A stretch of DNA of 64,000 nt from JADFJB01 sp964464595 (GTDB taxonomy: Bacteria; Zhuqueibacterota; JdFR-76; DREG01), in NCBI GenBank assembly GCA_964464595.1, contig CAYXGW010000009.1:36370-100369 (forward strand). Reading direction: 5' to 3'. Below the pieces are notes generated by a model. The model had not been told where the DNA came from. It did not search any database and saw only the letters and a list, made by a program, of their open reading frames with translations. This document shows positions 15,948 through 24,328 of this stretch, piece after piece. Each line of letters begins with the position of its first letter. The first letter of the stretch is position 1. A program made the position numbers and the translations under genes.

Positions 15948-17012
15948 CTAATTCACTTTCTGTTTTAAGCCATACACATATGCCAATATCTCTGCAACAC
16001 TTCGGTAAAGATCCATTGGGATTTGCATACCTATGTCACACATCTTGTAGATTGTTCTTGCCAAATGGGGATTTTCAATGATGGGAACATCGTGCTCTTT
16101 GGCAATCTCTTTAATCTTAAGGGCAATTTTCCGAGCGCCCTTTGCAATGACTATAGGAGCTTCGGCTTCTTCTGATTTGTATTTCAATGCAACTGCATAG
16201 TGAACTGGGTTCGTAATCACAACATCGGCCTTAGGCACTTCAGTCATCATTCTTTTTCTCGAAGCTTCCCGCTGAATACTGCGAATGCGGGCTTTCATTA
16301 CTGGATCACCGTCTTGTTCTTTTATTTCTTCTTTGACTTCTTGCTTGGTCATCCGCAAGGATTTTTCATATTCCCATTTTTGAAATGCATAATCAAATGC
16401 CGCTAAAGCCACAATACCAATTGAAGCCCGTAAAGAGATTTTCAGCATCGTCATCCCTATGAAAACAAATATGTAGGCAACATTTTGATCCATAAGTGGA
16501 ATAAAGTCTTCCGATGCACTTTTGATAGCAGTAAGAATTAAAAGACCTACAACAAGTATTTTAACAATGCTCTTAACCAGGTCGGCAACGGATTTAGCAG
16601 AGAACAACCGTTTAAACCCTTTTAAGGGACTGATTTTATTCAGTTCAAATTTAATCGCTTCTCCAGAAATTTTAAATCCTACCTGCATTACGTTGGCTGT
16701 TAAACCAAGCACAAGAATACTAAGGAGAATTGGGCCAACGGTTCTCAAAAGGAAAAAGACACTATTATAGCTATAACTCTGTATGTTTGATGCTGTAATC
16801 TCGAACTCTGTGGCATGAATAAATATATCTGTCATAAAAAAACGGATATTCCCTACGAAGTAATTTGCCGTGAATGAAAGAGCCAACGTACCAGTCAGAA
16901 GGACAACAGCCGTATTTATTTCTGTACTTTTAACAACAGTACCCTTTTTCCGAGCGTCTTCACGCTTTTTCGATGTTGCTCGTTCAGTTTTCTCTGCTGC
17001 TGCTTCAGGCAT
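15948..17012 (-). CDS. flhB: Flagellar export switch protein FlhB with NPVH instead of NPTH
   Basis: FlhB is the membrane export protein that switches secretion from rod/hook to filament substrates. The 354-residue protein has an N-terminal ERATSKKREDARKKG segment, four membrane helices and the cytoplasmic domain. The self-cleavage site reads ITNPVHYAVALKYK: Val replaces the usual Thr of NPTH. Asn and Pro, between which the bond breaks, are kept. The rest of the domain is normal (IVIAKGARKIALKIKEIAKEHDVPIIENPHLAR). It is followed at once by flhA. Confidence 0.95.
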   Translation of the reverse strand: MPEAAAEKTERATSKKREDARKKGTVVKSTEINTAVVLLTGTLALSFTANYFVGNIRFFMTDIFIHATEFEITASNIQSYSYNSVFFLLRTVGPILLSILVLGLTANVMQVGFKISGEAIKFELNKISPLKGFKRLFSAKSVADLVKSIVKILVVGLLILTAIKSASEDFIPLMDQNVAYIFVFIGMTMLKISLRASIGIVALAAFDYAFQKWEYEKSLRMTKQEVKEEIKEQDGDPVMKARIRSIQREASRKRMMTEVPKADVVITNPVHYAVALKYKSEEAEAPIVIAKGARKIALKIKEIAKEHDVPIIENPHLARTIYKMCDIGMQIPMDLYRSVAEILAYVYGLKQKVN

Positions 17013-17024
17013 ACACTAACTCGT

Positions 17025-17798
17025 TTAAAACGCTTTGATAAAAAACATCCAATTACGATAAGTTTCTTTAAACATTTTTTCGAACAAAAAGACAAATGTT
17101 GGAATAGACAATCCAAGGGTTATTAATCCAACACTAATCTGAATTGGAAAACCGATAATGAAAATATTTAATTGGGGGATTGTCCTTGCTAGAATTCCCA
17201 ATCCTGTATTTGTTAGTAAAATAGCAACAAGGACAGGCGCCGCTACTTTCATTCCGATTACAAAAATTTTTGAACTTATTTGAAGGAGCATCTGTCCGGT
17301 AATATCAGGAAATGTTGATCCAATCAATGGCATTACTTTGAAGCTTGTAACAATACCTTCTAGCAGGTAGAAGTGGCCATTAATTGAAATAAAAACCAGC
17401 ATAGCAAAGATATAATTGAGCTGAGCTATCAACGATATTCTGCTCTCAGAAAGGGGGTCTAACACACTAACCATTGCAAATCCAATATTAAATCCCGCAA
17501 TCTCTCCACCCAGTTGAAATCCAGTGAATAGTAAAACAGGAATAAAGCCAATTAACAATCCAACCAAAAGACTTTGGATTAATAAAATAGCCGTACCCAA
17601 AAACGTAACCGATTTAAGCAAACTTTCATCTACAGAGATCACAGGAAATACAATTATTGTGATCATAATAGCCAAGGCTAATTTTACCAGTACTGGAGCT
17701 CCTTTTTCGCCATAAAAAGGTATGATTAACATGATGGCTCCCATCCTGACGAAAATAATAAAGAATTTGAGTATGTCTGCCTGCGTTAATCCAAACAC
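17025..17798 (-). CDS. fliR: Flagellar export gate protein FliR
   Basis: FliR is part of the FliPQR export pore. The 257-residue, very hydrophobic protein has about six membrane helices, with family motifs MGAIMLIIPFYGEKGAPVLVKLALA, LLFTGFQLGGEIAGFNIGFAM and LARTIPQLNIFIIGFPIQI. The start is GTG with AAGGA about ten bases upstream. It stands in the conserved order fliP-fliQ-fliR-flhB. Confidence 0.95.
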   Translation of the reverse strand: MFGLTQADILKFFIIFVRMGAIMLIIPFYGEKGAPVLVKLALAIMITIIVFPVISVDESLLKSVTFLGTAILLIQSLLVGLLIGFIPVLLFTGFQLGGEIAGFNIGFAMVSVLDPLSESRISLIAQLNYIFAMLVFISINGHFYLLEGIVTSFKVMPLIGSTFPDITGQMLLQISSKIFVIGMKVAAPVLVAILLTNTGLGILARTIPQLNIFIIGFPIQISVGLITLGLSIPTFVFLFEKMFKETYRNWMFFIKAF

Positions 17799-17811
17799 CG
17801 ATTTTATTTCC

Positions 17812-18081
17812 TTATTTACTCATCAATTCAATCATGTTGAATAATTCATTTGCGAATGTAGTCAATACATTTAGTATCCATGGCAAAAAAATGAACAAAG
17901 AGATAAGTACAACTAATATTTTTGGAATAAATGTTAATGTCATTTCTTGTATTTGGGTGACTGCTTGAAATACTCCAATACTAACTCCGATGATTAATCC
18001 AGAAATAAGCATTGGCGCTGCCACTATAAATGCAGTTGATAGTGTATATTTTCCAATTTCAACAACGAATTCTTGAGTCAC
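17812..18081 (-). CDS. fliQ: Flagellar export gate protein FliQ
   Basis: This 89-residue protein has two membrane helices and the FliQ signature PMLISGLIIGVSIGVFQAVTQIQEMTLTFIPKI. It is part of the FliPQR pore. The start is GTG with GAGG five bases upstream. It is 7 nt downstream of fliP. Confidence 0.95.
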   Translation of the reverse strand: MTQEFVVEIGKYTLSTAFIVAAPMLISGLIIGVSIGVFQAVTQIQEMTLTFIPKILVVLISLFIFLPWILNVLTTFANELFNMIELMSK

Positions 18082-18088
18082 AAATTCC

Positions 18089-18859
18089 TCAAATTACAAA
18101 ACTCTTAATTACCGAACCGACCAATAAGTACCAGCCATCAATTAGAACAAAGAGCATTATTTTAAATGGCAGTGAAATCATTACAGGCGGCAACATCATC
18201 ATACCCATGGACATTAAAATACTGGCAACTACAATGTCTATAACGAGAAAAGGCATATAAATTACAAATCCAATTTGAAAGGCTACCCTGAGCTCACTGA
18301 TTACAAAAGCCGGAACCAGTAAATGAGTTGGCAAATCATTTACATTTGATGGTCTATTTATATTCGCTATACTCACAAGAAGACTTACATCCTTTTCTCG
18401 CGTATTTTTTAGCATGAATTCTCTTATAGGCTTGGTTGCACTTGCAGCAGCGTCATCGAAAGAAATTTCTTCGGCTAGGTATGGTTTCACGGAATTTTGG
18501 TATACCTGGGTATAGACCGGGTTCATGATGAATACAGTCAGGAAGAGGGCCAGTCCAATTAAAACCTGATTAGGAGGCATTTGCTGTAGACCCATTGCTT
18601 GGCGAAGAAAGTGGAAAACGACAATGATCCTGGTAAAAGATGTTGTTAGAATAAGAATAGCCGGTGCTAACGTCAGCACAGTCATTAAAAGCAGAATTTC
18701 CAGGGTCACAGCTACATCTTTTGGACTCTTCGCACCATCGACTGAAATTGATATTTTAGGAATAGGCTGCTGTGCCATTACATCCCCTGTACCTGAAATA
18801 AATATTCCGGTAAATAGGATGATTATAATCAATAAAGATTTTGGAACATATTTTATCAT
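18089..18859 (-). CDS. fliP: Flagellar export gate protein FliP
   Basis: FliP is the core of the export pore. The 256-residue protein has a cleavable-looking N-terminal signal, as is known for FliP. Family motifs follow: LTLAPAILILTTSFTRIIVVFHFLRQAMGLQQMPPNQVLIGLALFLT, LLVPAFVISELRVAFQIGFVIYMPFLVIDIVVASILMSMGMMMLPP. It starts 5 nt after the fliO stop. Confidence 0.96.
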   Translation of the reverse strand: MIKYVPKSLLIIIILFTGIFISGTGDVMAQQPIPKISISVDGAKSPKDVAVTLEILLLMTVLTLAPAILILTTSFTRIIVVFHFLRQAMGLQQMPPNQVLIGLALFLTVFIMNPVYTQVYQNSVKPYLAEEISFDDAAASATKPIREFMLKNTREKDVSLLVSIANINRPSNVNDLPTHLLVPAFVISELRVAFQIGFVIYMPFLVIDIVVASILMSMGMMMLPPVMISLPFKIMLFVLIDGWYLLVGSVIKSFVI

Positions 18860-18864
18860 TGAAT

Positions 18865-19356
18865 CTATTTCTTATTTCCACGAAGTATTTTTTCTAATTG
18901 ACCTGAAAATGATCTGGCAGTAGAACCACTGGAATTCCTGAAAGCAGTCTCCCATTCCCTCCGTTGATCTGGGTTATCAATTTGTGTAATAGGGCTGATT
19001 TGGGTTTCTGTTAGCCCTAAAACCAAAATACGGTCAACCATTTTTACAACACATAAAGATTTTTTAGGAATAAGTGGCGTAATGCTCAGGATTTCAAATG
19101 CATTGTTTGAATATTGGGCGGGATTTTTATAAACAAACCTTTTGAGTAGGTACAAGGTGAAATAAATCAACAGAATGATGAAACCCAAAAGAATAATAGA
19201 CTGGAAAATAAGTTCTGTTAGGTTTAGTCCGGTTGCAGGACTTTGCTGCTCCCCTGGAACTTGCCCATGTCCAAACAATATATAATTCATTCCTGCCATC
19301 AAAAAGGCAATTACAACCAGAACAATTGTAGTTTTTTTACGAGTCTTCTTCGTCAT
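18865..19356 (-). CDS. fliO: FliO-family flagellar export assembly protein
   Basis: This 163-residue protein has an N-terminal hydrophobic helix, a second membrane helix (about 50-70), then a small cytoplasmic beta domain with ILSITPLIPKKSLCVVKMVDRILVLGLTETQISPI, the FliO pattern. FliO helps assemble FliP. The gene is poorly conserved in general, so position counts: its ATG overlaps the fliN stop (ATGA) and it precedes fliP. Confidence 0.88.
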   Translation of the reverse strand: MTKKTRKKTTIVLVVIAFLMAGMNYILFGHGQVPGEQQSPATGLNLTELIFQSIILLGFIILLIYFTLYLLKRFVYKNPAQYSNNAFEILSITPLIPKKSLCVVKMVDRILVLGLTETQISPITQIDNPDQRREWETAFRNSSGSTARSFSGQLEKILRGNKK

Positions 19357-19778
19357 GATGAAGCTAACTGGGTGAGGTCTTTTATTCGATCTGCTGGGTT
19401 AACCAAGTCAACTATTCGCACACCAAATCGATCATCGATTACAACAACTTCTCCTTCAGCAATTTTTTTGTTGTTGACCAGAATATCAACCGACTCACCT
19501 GCGATTTTATCAAATTCAACGATAGACCCCTCATCTAAATTAACTATATCCTGAAGCCTCATTTCTTTTCTTGCCAACTCCACGGATATTGGTAATTCAA
19601 GGTCGAATAAGAATTCCAGAGTTTTGGAATTTAATAATGAGTCCTTTTGATCTTCATCTTCACCCATGGGTAATGCGCTTAAATCCTCTTTAAATAATTT
19701 CTTTTGCTCAGCATCCTGCTCTTGAACGACATCTGTATTTTCCTGCGGACTTTCCATACTAGTGTTTTCTTCTTCCAT
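19353..19778 (-). CDS. fliN: Flagellar C-ring protein FliN
   Basis: FliN forms the base of the C ring and docks the export ATPase complex. The 141-residue protein has an acidic N-terminal extension (about 1-50) and a SpoA domain: LEFLFDLELPISVELARKEMRLQDIVNLDEGSIVEFDKIAGESVDILVNNKKIAEGEVVVIDDRFGVRI is represented by its hallmark pieces LPISVELARKEM and GEVVVIDDRFGVRI. The ATG has AGGA eight bases upstream. Confidence 0.95.
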   Translation of the reverse strand: MEEENTSMESPQENTDVVQEQDAEQKKLFKEDLSALPMGEDEDQKDSLLNSKTLEFLFDLELPISVELARKEMRLQDIVNLDEGSIVEFDKIAGESVDILVNNKKIAEGEVVVIDDRFGVRIVDLVNPADRIKDLTQLASS

Positions 19779-19790
19779 TTGCTTATCCTA

Positions 19791-20744
19791 TTAGTTTTGA
19801 GATCTCTGGGTTACTTTAAAAGCAAAGCGATTTTTTATAGTACCAGCTTTACCATAAAAGCGAGGTTTTTCCCCAACTATTAGTTCCAGATTATCTGTTG
19901 TTTGTTTATTCAAAAGAATTACGTCCCCGTTTTTCAAATTAATCAAATCCTCTATAGATAATTTCGACTGACCTAATTTTACAGAAATTGGTGTTTTTGA
20001 GGTTTCTAAGTTTTTATTAATTAACTCCTTACTACGAGGATCACTTACTTCACTATTCTCATTATCAGAGGTTATTTCCGGTACTAAATCATTTATTAAG
20101 TAATATGGATAGCTAATCACCAGCATGTTTTGAGTATCCTCAATGGAAACCTCAAAAGTTGCCGAAACAATAGTTTCCCCGGTTTTTGCAAATTGGATAT
20201 AATTTGAACTACTATAATAATTTTGTGATCCAATCGTAAAAGAGGCTACCCGGCTCCAAGCCGCTCGGTTTAATTCCAGAATTTCGTCGACCAGTTGCTT
20301 CATGATTATCTGTTCTATTTTTGTCAATTCCCGTTCTAATTGGTTACCATGACCCGGGCCGCCCATTATTCGATCTACTATATAAAATGCCAGATAAGGA
20401 TGTATTTCAAGAACAGCTTCCCTATCAAATTCATTTATCCCAAAAACATAGAAACAAGATTGCCTTTCCATTCCTTCAATAAATTCTGACAAAGACTGCT
20501 GACTTAAGGAAACTAACTGAATATTAACATTTGCCCGAAGTTTGTTATTCAGATGAGAGGCGACTTCCTTTGAAAAATTATCTTGTATATTTTCAATAAT
20601 TTTTTTTACATTGCGGGTAATGCGGTCTGGCTGGGTAAAATCAAATGTTCTAATTGACTGCTGATATAAATTTTTTTCTTCAATTTTCTTTTGGATGTCT
20701 TGAAAAACTGCATCAAGCTCTTGTTGACTTTTTATATTTGCCAA
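19791..20744 (-). CDS. fliM: Flagellar motor switch protein FliM
   Basis: FliM receives phospho-CheY and sets rotation direction. The 317-residue protein has an N-terminal SQQELDAVF segment close to the family LSQxEIDAL motif. A CheC-like middle domain follows (MGGPGHGNQLERELTKIEQIIM), then a C-terminal SpoA domain (LGQSKLSIEDLINLKNGDVILL). The start is TTG with AAAGGA eight bases upstream. It is first in the long fliM-to-fliA transcription unit, with a leader of about 28 nt from the predicted sigma-54 start. Confidence 0.94.
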   Translation of the reverse strand: MANIKSQQELDAVFQDIQKKIEEKNLYQQSIRTFDFTQPDRITRNVKKIIENIQDNFSKEVASHLNNKLRANVNIQLVSLSQQSLSEFIEGMERQSCFYVFGINEFDREAVLEIHPYLAFYIVDRIMGGPGHGNQLERELTKIEQIIMKQLVDEILELNRAAWSRVASFTIGSQNYYSSSNYIQFAKTGETIVSATFEVSIEDTQNMLVISYPYYLINDLVPEITSDNENSEVSDPRSKELINKNLETSKTPISVKLGQSKLSIEDLINLKNGDVILLNKQTTDNLELIVGEKPRFYGKAGTIKNRFAFKVTQRSQN

Positions 20745-20783
20745 TTATTAATCCTTTCGGTTGGTAACTTCTTGAATCCTCTT

Positions 20784-20799
20784 AGCAAGACATATGCCA
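20784..20799 (-). promoter_or_regulatory. Sigma-54 (RpoN) promoter for the fliM-fliA operon
   Basis: The minus strand reads TGGCATATGTCTTGCT, a complete match to TGGCAYR-N4-TTGCW. Transcription would start near 20773, about 28 nt before the fliM start codon. Spacing and leader length agree with the promoters upstream of flgB and flgF. Confidence 0.87.
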
Positions 20800-21051
20800 G
20801 ATTTATTTCAATAAATAAAAAACCCTAACCCATTGTTTACTATTGATATATACATATATGGTTTATTCGTACTAAGAAGGTAAAACATGAGAGTAGGCAA
20901 TTCTTACCAAGCAATCGGCAAGTATTACCCGAAGAAGGACTTTTTGAGTAGAATAATAAAGATAGTTATCCCCTAAAATATTCTATTCTAACACTAAGAA
21001 TGATAATGTGATTTTATATTAATTATTTAGTTTTTCTGCCAATAAGCATAC
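20800..21051. other. Spacer between cheX and the fliM promoter
   Basis: This AT-rich region lies between the end of the chemotaxis operon and the fliM promoter. It holds one short plus-strand ORF (20887-20976) but no clear terminator hairpin for cheX. The stretch at 20912-20919 reads GCCGATTG on the minus strand, like a sigma-28 -10 box, but lacks a TAAA at the right distance. Confidence 0.4.
20887..20976 (+). CDS. Possible 29-residue peptide antisense to the flagellar units
   Basis: The plus strand carries an ATG with an AAGAAGG ribosome site six bases upstream, followed by 29 codons and a stop. The product starts MRVGNSYQAIGKYYPKK and is basic, with a hydrophobic end. No family is recognised. 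It is the only plus-strand reading frame with a ribosome site in this spacer. It may be chance or a remnant. Confidence 0.25.
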   Translation: MRVGNSYQAIGKYYPKKDFLSRIIKIVIP

Positions 21052-21525
21052 TCAATTTTGTGAGTTAGTCAACATTATATAAATTTTATTCTCTTCTATA
21101 TCAAAAACCATATTTATTGCAGATTTTTCATTGAACACAGATTTCATATCGGTTATTCTACACGAAACAGGAATACCCAACTCATATTTATGATTCTCTT
21201 GGGTTATAGAGCGCAAATAACTACCACCAATTGTATTGGCAATTTCTGCAATGGAATCTGTTACTATTGAGTCGGCTATTTTATGGCTATCTTCACCTAA
21301 TAAAGATTCTGCAAGTTCATAGGCAAATTTTTCACCGATTACAATATAAATCGCGCCTATTCTCGGACTTTTTAACTCGATTGTAGCCAAAAAATCTTTG
21401 TTAGAAAATTGTGGAAAAGAATCTATTTTCTCACATTTTTCGACTTCAGCAAAGGCCATTTCCTCAAATGTTTCAACAACAGCTTCAGATAGAGCATTAA
21501 CCAATTGGTCTTTATCACTACTCAT
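21052..21525 (-). CDS. cheX: CheX-like chemotaxis phosphatase
   Basis: This 157-residue single-domain protein is of the CheC/CheX/FliY phosphatase superfamily, which dephosphorylates CheY-P. The active-site pattern E-x2-N appears in DSIAEIANTIGGSY, one copy, as in CheX. The strand ATIELKSPRIGAIYIVI and helix FAYELAESLLGED are also family-like. It is last in the cheA operon and 14 nt after a cheY, which suits a kinase-signal terminator. A second CheX is encoded at 31704-32180. Confidence 0.82.
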   Translation of the reverse strand: MSSDKDQLVNALSEAVVETFEEMAFAEVEKCEKIDSFPQFSNKDFLATIELKSPRIGAIYIVIGEKFAYELAESLLGEDSHKIADSIVTDSIAEIANTIGGSYLRSITQENHKYELGIPVSCRITDMKSVFNEKSAINMVFDIEENKIYIMLTNSQN

Positions 21526-21539
21526 TTTTTTATGCTTCC

Positions 21540-21920
21540 TTAATTTTGATTTAAATAATCATTAAAAAAGCCGCCAAATTCCGTTAAAGACAATGGCTTT
21601 TTAAATACTTTTAGTGCATGATCTGAAAGCAATTGTTGTTCACGGGTTGCATTCGTCAGGCTCGAAATTATGATAACCGGGGTATCCGTTAATTTTGGAG
21701 AGCTCTTTATTCTTTTAAGAAGCTGTGTTCCATCCATCTCTGGCATATTCAGGTCCGTACAAACTAAATCGAACTCTGAACCTTTAAGGATTTCTAAAGC
21801 TTGCATACCATTTTCGGCTTCAGTAAAATTAGAATCCTGAAGACCCACGATTTCTAACGAACGTTTGATCATTTTTCTTGCTACGGTAGAATCATCTACT
21901 ATCAAAATACGATTCAACAT
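21540..21920 (-). CDS. cheY: CheY-like response regulator
   Basis: This 126-residue receiver has ILIVDDSTVARKMIKR, phospho-acceptor Asp in LVCTDLNMPEMDG, the Ser/Thr region VIIISSLTN and Lys in VFKKPLS. The VCTDLNMPEMDG and STVARKM pattern is that of CheY. I chose ATG 21920 (MLNRILIVDD) with GGGAAAG just upstream; ATG 21932, overlapping the HDOD stop, is also possible. It is one of two cheY genes in the window, the other being divergent at 31283. Confidence 0.88.
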   Translation of the reverse strand: MLNRILIVDDSTVARKMIKRSLEIVGLQDSNFTEAENGMQALEILKGSEFDLVCTDLNMPEMDGTQLLKRIKSSPKLTDTPVIIISSLTNATREQQLLSDHALKVFKKPLSLTEFGGFFNDYLNQN

Positions 21921-21931
21921 AATCTTTCCCA

Positions 21932-22792
21932 TCAGTACCACCCAAAGTTTCTAATTGTTGATATAAATTCCAAATCTATACTACAAATTAATTCAGCTAC
22001 AATTTTTTTATCAATATTAAAATATTCCTCTATAATCGGATCTATTCGATATTCAAAACTACCAACACCTCCAATCGTATCGGTAAAAGTTGCCAAGAAA
22101 TTACCAAGATGTACCACAACAACAAGATCTCTATATTTTTTAGGAGCCAAGCTTGGAGTATGATGAAAACGAATAACACTTTTCAAAGGATCCGGGAACT
22201 GCCACGATTCAGCAATTTGTTCTCCTATTATTGTATGATCGGTTCCAAGGACGGTTTTTTCAACATCCAAAAAGTCTTTTTTGTTTTCAGGTGCCACAAA
22301 ATTTTCACTATCTAAATCAACACGATCAAAAAATTCATCAATGACAATTTTCCCAATATCCTGCAAAAGTGCGGCTGTGTATGCTAAATCGGGCTTTATG
22401 TTTAATTGACTTTTTGTTACAAGAATTCTTGCTGCAATCGCAGATCGTAGACAATCATTCCAAAAGTCCTCTGTCTTCGTGTAGTACCCTTTCATTGAAA
22501 CGGGAGTAATATCCAGGACTGACTCTCTAAGTACAATACTGAGAAAGTTTTTTGATCCGAGGAGATTAAGAGCATGCCGTATCGAAATCACTTTTTGTCT
22601 CAGACCGATACTTGCTGAATTCACTGTTTGCAGACATCTGGCCGTTAATGAAACATCAGTTTCTACGATCTTAGCAATTTCATTTATAGAATAATTATCC
22701 TTAGATAAAATTTGAATAATCCTATATGTATCGGATTTTATGGGAGGTATCTTTTGTACTTTATCAAGTATGCTTGTTAATAATTCACTCAT
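21932..22792 (-). CDS. HDOD-domain protein in the chemotaxis operon
   Basis: This HDOD protein of about 286 residues starts MSELLTSILDKV. It has IPPIKSDTYRIIQILSKDNYSINEIAKIVE, ARCLQTVNSASIGLRQKVISIRHALNLLG, and the degenerate core ALLQDIGKIVID in which Gln replaces His of the HD pair. HDOD modules are regulatory. The ATG at 22792 overlaps the cheD stop (ATGA), so it is coupled to cheD; a GTG three codons earlier is less likely. It differs from the HDOD protein at 9686-10645, which keeps HD. Confidence 0.87.
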   Translation of the reverse strand: MSELLTSILDKVQKIPPIKSDTYRIIQILSKDNYSINEIAKIVETDVSLTARCLQTVNSASIGLRQKVISIRHALNLLGSKNFLSIVLRESVLDITPVSMKGYYTKTEDFWNDCLRSAIAARILVTKSQLNIKPDLAYTAALLQDIGKIVIDEFFDRVDLDSENFVAPENKKDFLDVEKTVLGTDHTIIGEQIAESWQFPDPLKSVIRFHHTPSLAPKKYRDLVVVVHLGNFLATFTDTIGGVGSFEYRIDPIIEEYFNIDKKIVAELICSIDLEFISTIRNFGWY

Positions 22793-23265
22793 ATTTCCCA
22801 CTCACCTCTCTTTGGGGATGAGATAAAAACTTTGCCTGTGTCTACTTCTACCCATAATGTCCGGCTATAATTTCCTCCCACATCCTCAACAGTTGCACCT
22901 AACCTATATTTCCACAACAATTTCCGAATGGTTAGCACATTTCTTTTACCAATATTAAATATACCCGCCGAATCCATAATACTTGAACCACCAATTAACT
23001 TAACCGTAATATCAAACGTGCTTACACCATAATTTTTAAGCCCTTCTAATAGGTTGGGTATTGCTTGATCTGCAAAATACCCAGGTATATTATTTCTTCC
23101 GCTGTGATTAATTGAAGAATCTGGCAATGCCACATGTGCCATCGCAACAACGCTTTTCTTCTTTGATAACATCACAATGCCAACGCATGATCCCAATGCC
23201 ATTGTCTTAATTGTTTCCTCAGGTTTATTTGAAATTGCAATCTCACCTATTCCAACTAAAATCAT
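22789..23265 (-). CDS. cheD: Chemoreceptor glutamine deamidase CheD
   Basis: CheD deamidates glutamines on chemoreceptors and, with CheC-type proteins, tunes adaptation. The 158-residue protein keeps the catalytic triad residues: Cys27 in TMALGSCVGI with Thr21 just before it, and His44 in AMAHVALPDS. The block VKLIGGSSI follows. It lies between cheB and an HDOD gene, 1 nt after cheB. Confidence 0.94.
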   Translation of the reverse strand: MILVGIGEIAISNKPEETIKTMALGSCVGIVMLSKKKSVVAMAHVALPDSSINHSGRNNIPGYFADQAIPNLLEGLKNYGVSTFDITVKLIGGSSIMDSAGIFNIGKRNVLTIRKLLWKYRLGATVEDVGGNYSRTLWVEVDTGKVFISSPKRGEWEI

Positions 23266-23266
23266 T

Positions 23267-24328
23267 CTAATTGTTACCTCTAAATAAGTACTGATTCACT
23301 TTTTTTGGTATTCTGTCCAATGGAACCAATACTTCTGCACCTCCCCGAACATATGCTTCTTTTGGCATTCCGAATACAACAGATGTTGCTTCGTCCTGGG
23401 CCAATGTTTTTGCCCCGGATTTCTTCATATTAACCATTGCGTCAGCGCCGTCATGACCCATTCCCGTTAACATTACTCCGATTGCATTTGGACCTGCTAC
23501 CTGGGCAACTGAATTAAATAACACTTCAACTGAAGGTGCATGTCCGCAAACTAATTCTCCTTGCCGGCACAAAACTCGATACTTCGAATTGGTTTTAACT
23601 AAAGTCATTTGATAACCGCCAGGGGCAATCAGGACAGTACCAGGAGAGACAAGGTCTCCCGATTCAGCCTCTTTTACACTAACCTTGCATTTTGAATTGA
23701 TTCGATCGGCAAATAACCTGGTAAATTCTGCAGGCATATGTTGCACTATCACTGTTCCAGGCATATTTTTTGGAAATGTTTGTATAATTGTCTCAATTGC
23801 GTCTGTACCTCCGGTTGAAGCGCCGATTGCGATGATTTTACTATGTAATGCAAATCCGGAACATCCTTCAATCGATTGAATTTCTCGTGAACTACAGCCT
23901 TCGTTTCGGCGGTTTTTAAAATTTACCTTAGAGGCTATTTTTATTTTCTCTTGAATAACTTCCATAAGTCCGCTTAAACCACCATCCAGATTTGAGGCCG
24001 GTTTTGTCACAAAATCTACTGCTCCTGCAGATAATGCATCTAGAGTTATCTGGGAGCTTCTCCTTGTTAAAGAACTAACCATAATTACCGGCATGGGGTA
24101 TTGAGGCATTAATTTCTTAAGAAACTCTAATCCATTCATTTTAGGCATTTCAACATCAAGGGTCAATACATCCGGTTTAAGATTAACGATTTTGTCACGG
24201 GCTTCATATGGATCTGCTGCATTTCCAATTACTTCAAGTTGCGGATCCAAAGAAAGACCTTTAGTAAGAATTGTCCGTACAAAACTGGAATCATCCACAA
24301 TCAATACTCGAATCTTTTTCCGTATCAT
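23267..24328 (-). CDS. cheB: Chemoreceptor methylesterase CheB
   Basis: CheB removes receptor methyl groups when phosphorylated. The 353-residue protein has a receiver domain (acidic VDDS, phospho-Asp about residue 58 in LTLDVEMPKMNG) and a methylesterase domain. The latter has the catalytic Ser in IAIGASTGGTDAI, His in VIVQHMPAEFT and Asp in MLTGMGHDGADA. I chose ATG 24328, which overlaps the cheR stop (TGATG) and has AAGGA upstream, over the GTG just before it. Confidence 0.95.
   Translation of the reverse strand: MIRKKIRVLIVDDSSFVRTILTKGLSLDPQLEVIGNAADPYEARDKIVNLKPDVLTLDVEMPKMNGLEFLKKLMPQYPMPVIMVSSLTRRSSQITLDALSAGAVDFVTKPASNLDGGLSGLMEVIQEKIKIASKVNFKNRRNEGCSSREIQSIEGCSGFALHSKIIAIGASTGGTDAIETIIQTFPKNMPGTVIVQHMPAEFTRLFADRINSKCKVSVKEAESGDLVSPGTVLIAPGGYQMTLVKTNSKYRVLCRQGELVCGHAPSVEVLFNSVAQVAGPNAIGVMLTGMGHDGADAMVNMKKSGAKTLAQDEATSVVFGMPKEAYVRGGAEVLVPLDRIPKKVNQYLFRGNN

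Noticed and set aside
20912..20919. Sigma-28 -10-like GCCGATTG on the minus strand
   Set aside because: No TAAA lies 15 bases upstream (the bases are CCTT), and a better sigma-54 site is closer to fliM.
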